A stretch of 7,814 nt of DNA. Origin: Anaerolineae bacterium (GTDB lineage: Bacteria; Chloroflexota; Anaerolineae; Aggregatilineales; Aggregatilineaceae). Within the stretch, counting starts at the first letter, position 1, and each line of letters opens with the position of its first letter. The DNA lies in NCBI GenBank assembly GCA_020848665.1, contig JADLHR010000544.1, positions 1 to 7,814 on the forward strand, written 5' to 3'. Below, piece by piece: positions 6,019 through 7,814 of the stretch. The notes below the pieces were generated by a model, which had not been told where the DNA came from, ran no database searches, and saw only the letters and a program-made list of their open reading frames with translations. The position numbers and the translations under genes were made by a program.

Positions 6019-6068
6019 GGCTGCTGCTATTGACGCAGCGCACGCGCCAGGCGCTTCGCGCCGAGCAT

Positions 6069-6090
6069 TAGAGTTCCGCTAGAGTTCGCT
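6069..6090 (+). repeat. Tandem TAGAGTTC repeat at an 11-base period, upstream of the rseP promoter
   Basis: TAGAGTTCCGC (6069-6079) is followed directly by TAGAGTTCGCT (6080-6090); the first eight bases are identical. The copies are one helical turn apart and centred about 40 bases upstream of the -35 box, a position that suits an activator. The role is inferred; it could also be a chance duplication. Confidence 0.45.
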
Positions 6091-6118
6091 GAATCGAGCT
6101 TCCACGCTGCGCCAAGCC

Positions 6119-6147
6119 TTGCCGACGACCCGCCGCGTCGCTATAAT
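6119..6147 (+). promoter_or_regulatory. Sigma70-type promoter for rseP
   Basis: TTGCCG (6119-6124, 4 of 6 matches to TTGACA), a 17-base spacer, and a perfect TATAAT (6142-6147). This is the best promoter in the window. Transcription should start near 6154, giving an rseP leader of about 119 bases. It lies 100 bases after the mevalonate kinase stop, so rseP can be expressed apart from that operon. Confidence 0.75.
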
Positions 6148-6175
6148 TCGCTGTAACGGATCAGGGATACCGCCA

Positions 6176-6262
6176 ATGCTGAGCCGAAACCAATCGACAC
6201 TTCAGGGGCGTCTATTCGGGGCGCTCTTTTTTACTTGCGCCCAGGCACGCACCGGGAGCTAA
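6176..6262 (+). CDS. Possible 28-codon upstream reading frame in the rseP leader
   Basis: ATG at 6176 opens a 28-residue frame (MLSRNQSTLQ, then GRLFGALFFTCAQARTGS) ending with TAA at 6260-6262, ten bases before the rseP ATG. AGGGA (6163-6167) lies 8 bases upstream of its ATG, a good spacing. The TAA overlaps the rseP Shine-Dalgarno AAAGGA (6261-6266), so its translation could control or couple rseP translation. The frame covers a T-rich stretch (CTCTTTTTT) and an inverted repeat, GGGCGC (6219-6224) with GCGCCC (6237-6242). I recognise no peptide family. A chance frame in a leader is a fair alternative. Confidence 0.3.
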   Translation: MLSRNQSTLQGRLFGALFFTCAQARTGS

Positions 6263-6272
6263 AGGACGGATC

Positions 6273-7682
6273 ATGACCGACTTCTTATTGGGACTCGCAT
6301 CCTTCGCGCTGGTGCTCATTCCGCTGGTCATCATCCACGAGTTCGGGCACTTTATCGCCGCCAAGCTCGTGGGGATCACCGTGCTGGAGTTCGGGATCGG
6401 CTTCCCACCGCGCGCCAAGATTCTGTTCACGCGGGGCGACACGATTTACACGCTCAACTGGCTGCCGATCGGCGGCTTCGTGCGGCCGTACGGCGAAGAC
6501 TTCGTCAAGCCGAAAACCGAGACCGAGCTGGCCGCCGACCAGTCGGAAATCCGCGAGCGCGGCATCAAGAACCCCAAGAGCGTCTTCCAGGCTTCACCCT
6601 GGGAGCGAATCCTGTTCATGGCCGCCGGTCCGGCGATCAACCTGGTCACGGCGCTGGTGATCTTCATCGCGATCGCGCTGATCGGCCAGCCCTTCGCCCG
6701 CGCCGACGTGACGGTGTACGATGTCCTGTCTGGCTCTCCGGCTGCGCGCGCCGGGCTGCAGCCGGGCGACGTGCTGCTGGAGCTGAACGGCGTTGCGGTC
6801 GAGTCGGCGGACGAGTTCAACGATGACCTGGTCGCGCAGACCAACGAGACGGTCACGCTGCTGGTCGAGCGCGACGGCAAAACGCTCGACCCGGTGACGC
6901 TTAACGCCGAAGTAGTCGAGGAAGCGGACGTCACACGCGCCTATGTCAACGCGGTCGAAGAGGATATGCCCGCCTATGCCGCTGGCGTCCTGCCAGCGGA
7001 TGTCATCGTCAAGGTGGATAACACCGAGATTACCAGCATCAAGCAGCTTCAGGACTACACCGCTTCGCACGAGGGCCAGGAGATCCAGGTCACGCTGCTG
7101 CGCGGCGAAGAAACGCTGGTCGTCCCGGTCACACCGGTCAAAGACCCGTCCGGCACCCCGCGCATGGGCGTCACAATCTCGCCGCTCCAGCCTGCCATCA
7201 TCGGGCTGACAGCGGTTAACCGTGACGTGCGCACCTACACGCGCGCGCTGCCGTTCACCGAGGCGGTCGAGGTGGGCGTGAACCAATTTGTCGAGGTGCC
7301 GCGCCTGATGATCCAATTGATTGGCGACGTAATCCGGGGCGATATCGGCGCCGAAGCGGCCCGGCCGGTCAGCCCGGTCGGAATCGGGCAGCTTGGCGGC
7401 CCGGTGCTGGAGCAGAGCATCGAAACCGAGCAGGCGTACCCGATCCTGGGGTTTGCAGCGATGATCAGCATCGCGCTGGCGTTCACCAACCTGCTGCCGA
7501 TTCCGGGATTGGATGGCGGGCGCATCCTGTTCGTCATTATCGAGCTGATCCGGGGCAAGCCAATGGCGCCGGAACGCGAAGGACTGATCCACTTCATCAG
7601 CCTGTTGTTCCTGCTCGCGCTGATCGCGGTGACTGTCATTAATGACATCGTCAATCCGATTGACGTCAGCGGGCTGCGCTAG
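6273..7682 (+). CDS. rseP: RseP-type site-2 intramembrane zinc metalloprotease with two PDZ domains
   Basis: A 469-residue M50-family membrane protease that cuts transmembrane segments of membrane proteins, classically anti-sigma factors, after a first cut by a site-1 protease. The first transmembrane segment holds the zinc motif HEFGH (H22, E23, H26). PIGGFVRPYGE (65-75) matches the family's membrane re-entrant loop region. A second membrane segment lies at about 112-137. Two PDZ domains follow, about 143-225 (with SPAARAGLQPGDVLLELNG) and 226-303 (with AYAAGVLPADVIVKVDN). A third segment carries NLLPIPGLDGG (406-416), whose D414 is the third zinc ligand, and a last segment is at about 438-458. 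The length fits RseP (about 450) and the catalytic set is complete. The start has AAAGGA 6 bases upstream. The substrate is not shown: no sigma or anti-sigma gene is nearby. It stands alone behind its own promoter, downstream of mevalonate kinase. Confidence 0.95.
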   Translation: MTDFLLGLASFALVLIPLVIIHEFGHFIAAKLVGITVLEFGIGFPPRAKILFTRGDTIYTLNWLPIGGFVRPYGEDFVKPKTETELAADQSEIRERGIKNPKSVFQASPWERILFMAAGPAINLVTALVIFIAIALIGQPFARADVTVYDVLSGSPAARAGLQPGDVLLELNGVAVESADEFNDDLVAQTNETVTLLVERDGKTLDPVTLNAEVVEEADVTRAYVNAVEEDMPAYAAGVLPADVIVKVDNTEITSIKQLQDYTASHEGQEIQVTLLRGEETLVVPVTPVKDPSGTPRMGVTISPLQPAIIGLTAVNRDVRTYTRALPFTEAVEVGVNQFVEVPRLMIQLIGDVIRGDIGAEAARPVSPVGIGQLGGPVLEQSIETEQAYPILGFAAMISIALAFTNLLPIPGLDGGRILFVIIELIRGKPMAPEREGLIHFISLLFLLALIAVTVINDIVNPIDVSGLR

Positions 7683-7727
7683 AGCGTGTTATGAACTTGC
7701 GTCCGAGAAAAGCCCCCCATCCCCCGG

Positions 7728-7773
7728 CCCCTTGCCCCCAAAATGAGGGAAGGGGAGTCCGCTCTGGTTTTTT
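7728..7773 (+). terminator. Probable rseP terminator hairpin with T tract
   Basis: CCCCTT-G-CCC (7728-7737) pairs with GGGAAGGGG (7747-7755) as a 9-pair stem with one bulged G and a 9-base loop, and a TTTTTT tract lies at 7768-7773. The T tract is 12 bases beyond the stem, which is long for a simple intrinsic terminator. However, AGAGCG at 7681-7686 can pair with CGCTCT at 7760-7765, bringing a stem to within two bases of the T tract. It begins 45 bases after the rseP stop and is part of the larger repeat. Confidence 0.45.
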
Positions 7774-7796
7774 CCTTCCCTCGTTCTGGGGGAAGG
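7728..7796. repeat. C-rich imperfect inverted-repeat element at the window end
   Basis: Arm 1 (7730-7753) and the reverse complement of arm 2 (7774-7796) agree at 21 positions over 23, with one extra G in arm 1, and are separated by 20 bases. Each arm can also fold alone: CCTTCCC (7774-7780) pairs with GGGAAGG (7790-7796). A C-rich lead-in (7711-7739) precedes it. Base composition breaks sharply from the coding sequence. It resembles the non-coding dispersed repeats with C-rich arms known in several Chloroflexota and cyanobacterial genomes (from memory, not checked). It may continue past the window edge. Confidence 0.65.
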
Positions 7797-7814
7797 AAAG
7801 CCGGCCGCAGGTCG

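Noticed and set aside
6044..6062. A GC hairpin after mevalonate kinase (GGCGC-TTC-GCGCC) as a terminator
   Set aside because: The stem is only five pairs and no T tract follows; short GC palindromes are expected at this composition.
6594..7592. A 332-codon minus-strand frame opposite rseP
   Set aside because: It is antisense to a complete M50 protease, is Asp/Arg/Gln-rich with no motif, and has no promoter or ribosome site of note.
7683..7814. An insertion-sequence end after rseP
   Set aside because: No transposase frame, target duplication or recognised terminal sequence can be seen, so only the inverted repeat is reported.

Overview
The window is a high-GC bacterial chromosome segment with dense, short-spaced genes. 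I read it as most likely Chloroflexota (an Anaerolineae-like lineage). This is an inference from the GC-rich codon use, a bacterial mevalonate kinase with the closing motif KLSGGGRGGNM, a UbiA-type polyprenyl-phosphate phosphoribosyltransferase, and C-rich dispersed inverted repeats. No rRNA, tRNA, CRISPR array, phage gene or transposase is visible.

Layout. Positions 1-285 (+) hold the C-terminal end of a probable GNAT/Eis-like acetyltransferase, convergent with what follows. From 4002 down to 315 all genes are on the minus strand. In transcription order they are tlyA (rRNA 2'-O-methyltransferase), a zinc-ribbon/FHA protein, a small lipoprotein, a strong intrinsic terminator (2001-2030), rnc (RNase III) and an RmlD-like NAD(P)-dependent sugar-nucleotide reductase whose start lies one base past the rnc stop. 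A divergent control region (4003-4131) separates these from the plus-strand genes. Those are a UbiA-family phosphoribosyltransferase (4132-5055) with mevalonate kinase 15 bases downstream (5071-6018), then rseP (6273-7682) behind its own good sigma70-type promoter and a 119-base leader. The last 130 bases are a C-rich inverted-repeat element that probably also ends rseP transcription.

How the genes fit together. The plus-strand set concerns isoprenoids and the envelope. Mevalonate kinase feeds isopentenyl units, the UbiA-family enzyme probably loads a phosphoribosyl group on a polyprenyl phosphate, and RseP cuts membrane proteins for envelope signalling. The minus-strand set concerns RNA modification and processing (tlyA, rnc), together with a phosphothreonine reader and a lipoprotein of unknown role. 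I found no clearly new defence or mobile system. The most interesting points are the polyprenyl/mevalonate pairing next to rseP, the structured rseP leader with a possible 28-codon upstream reading frame, active-site deviations in RNase III and mevalonate kinase, and the terminal repeat. Several long reading frames opposite these genes are GC-rich shadows and are not annotated.
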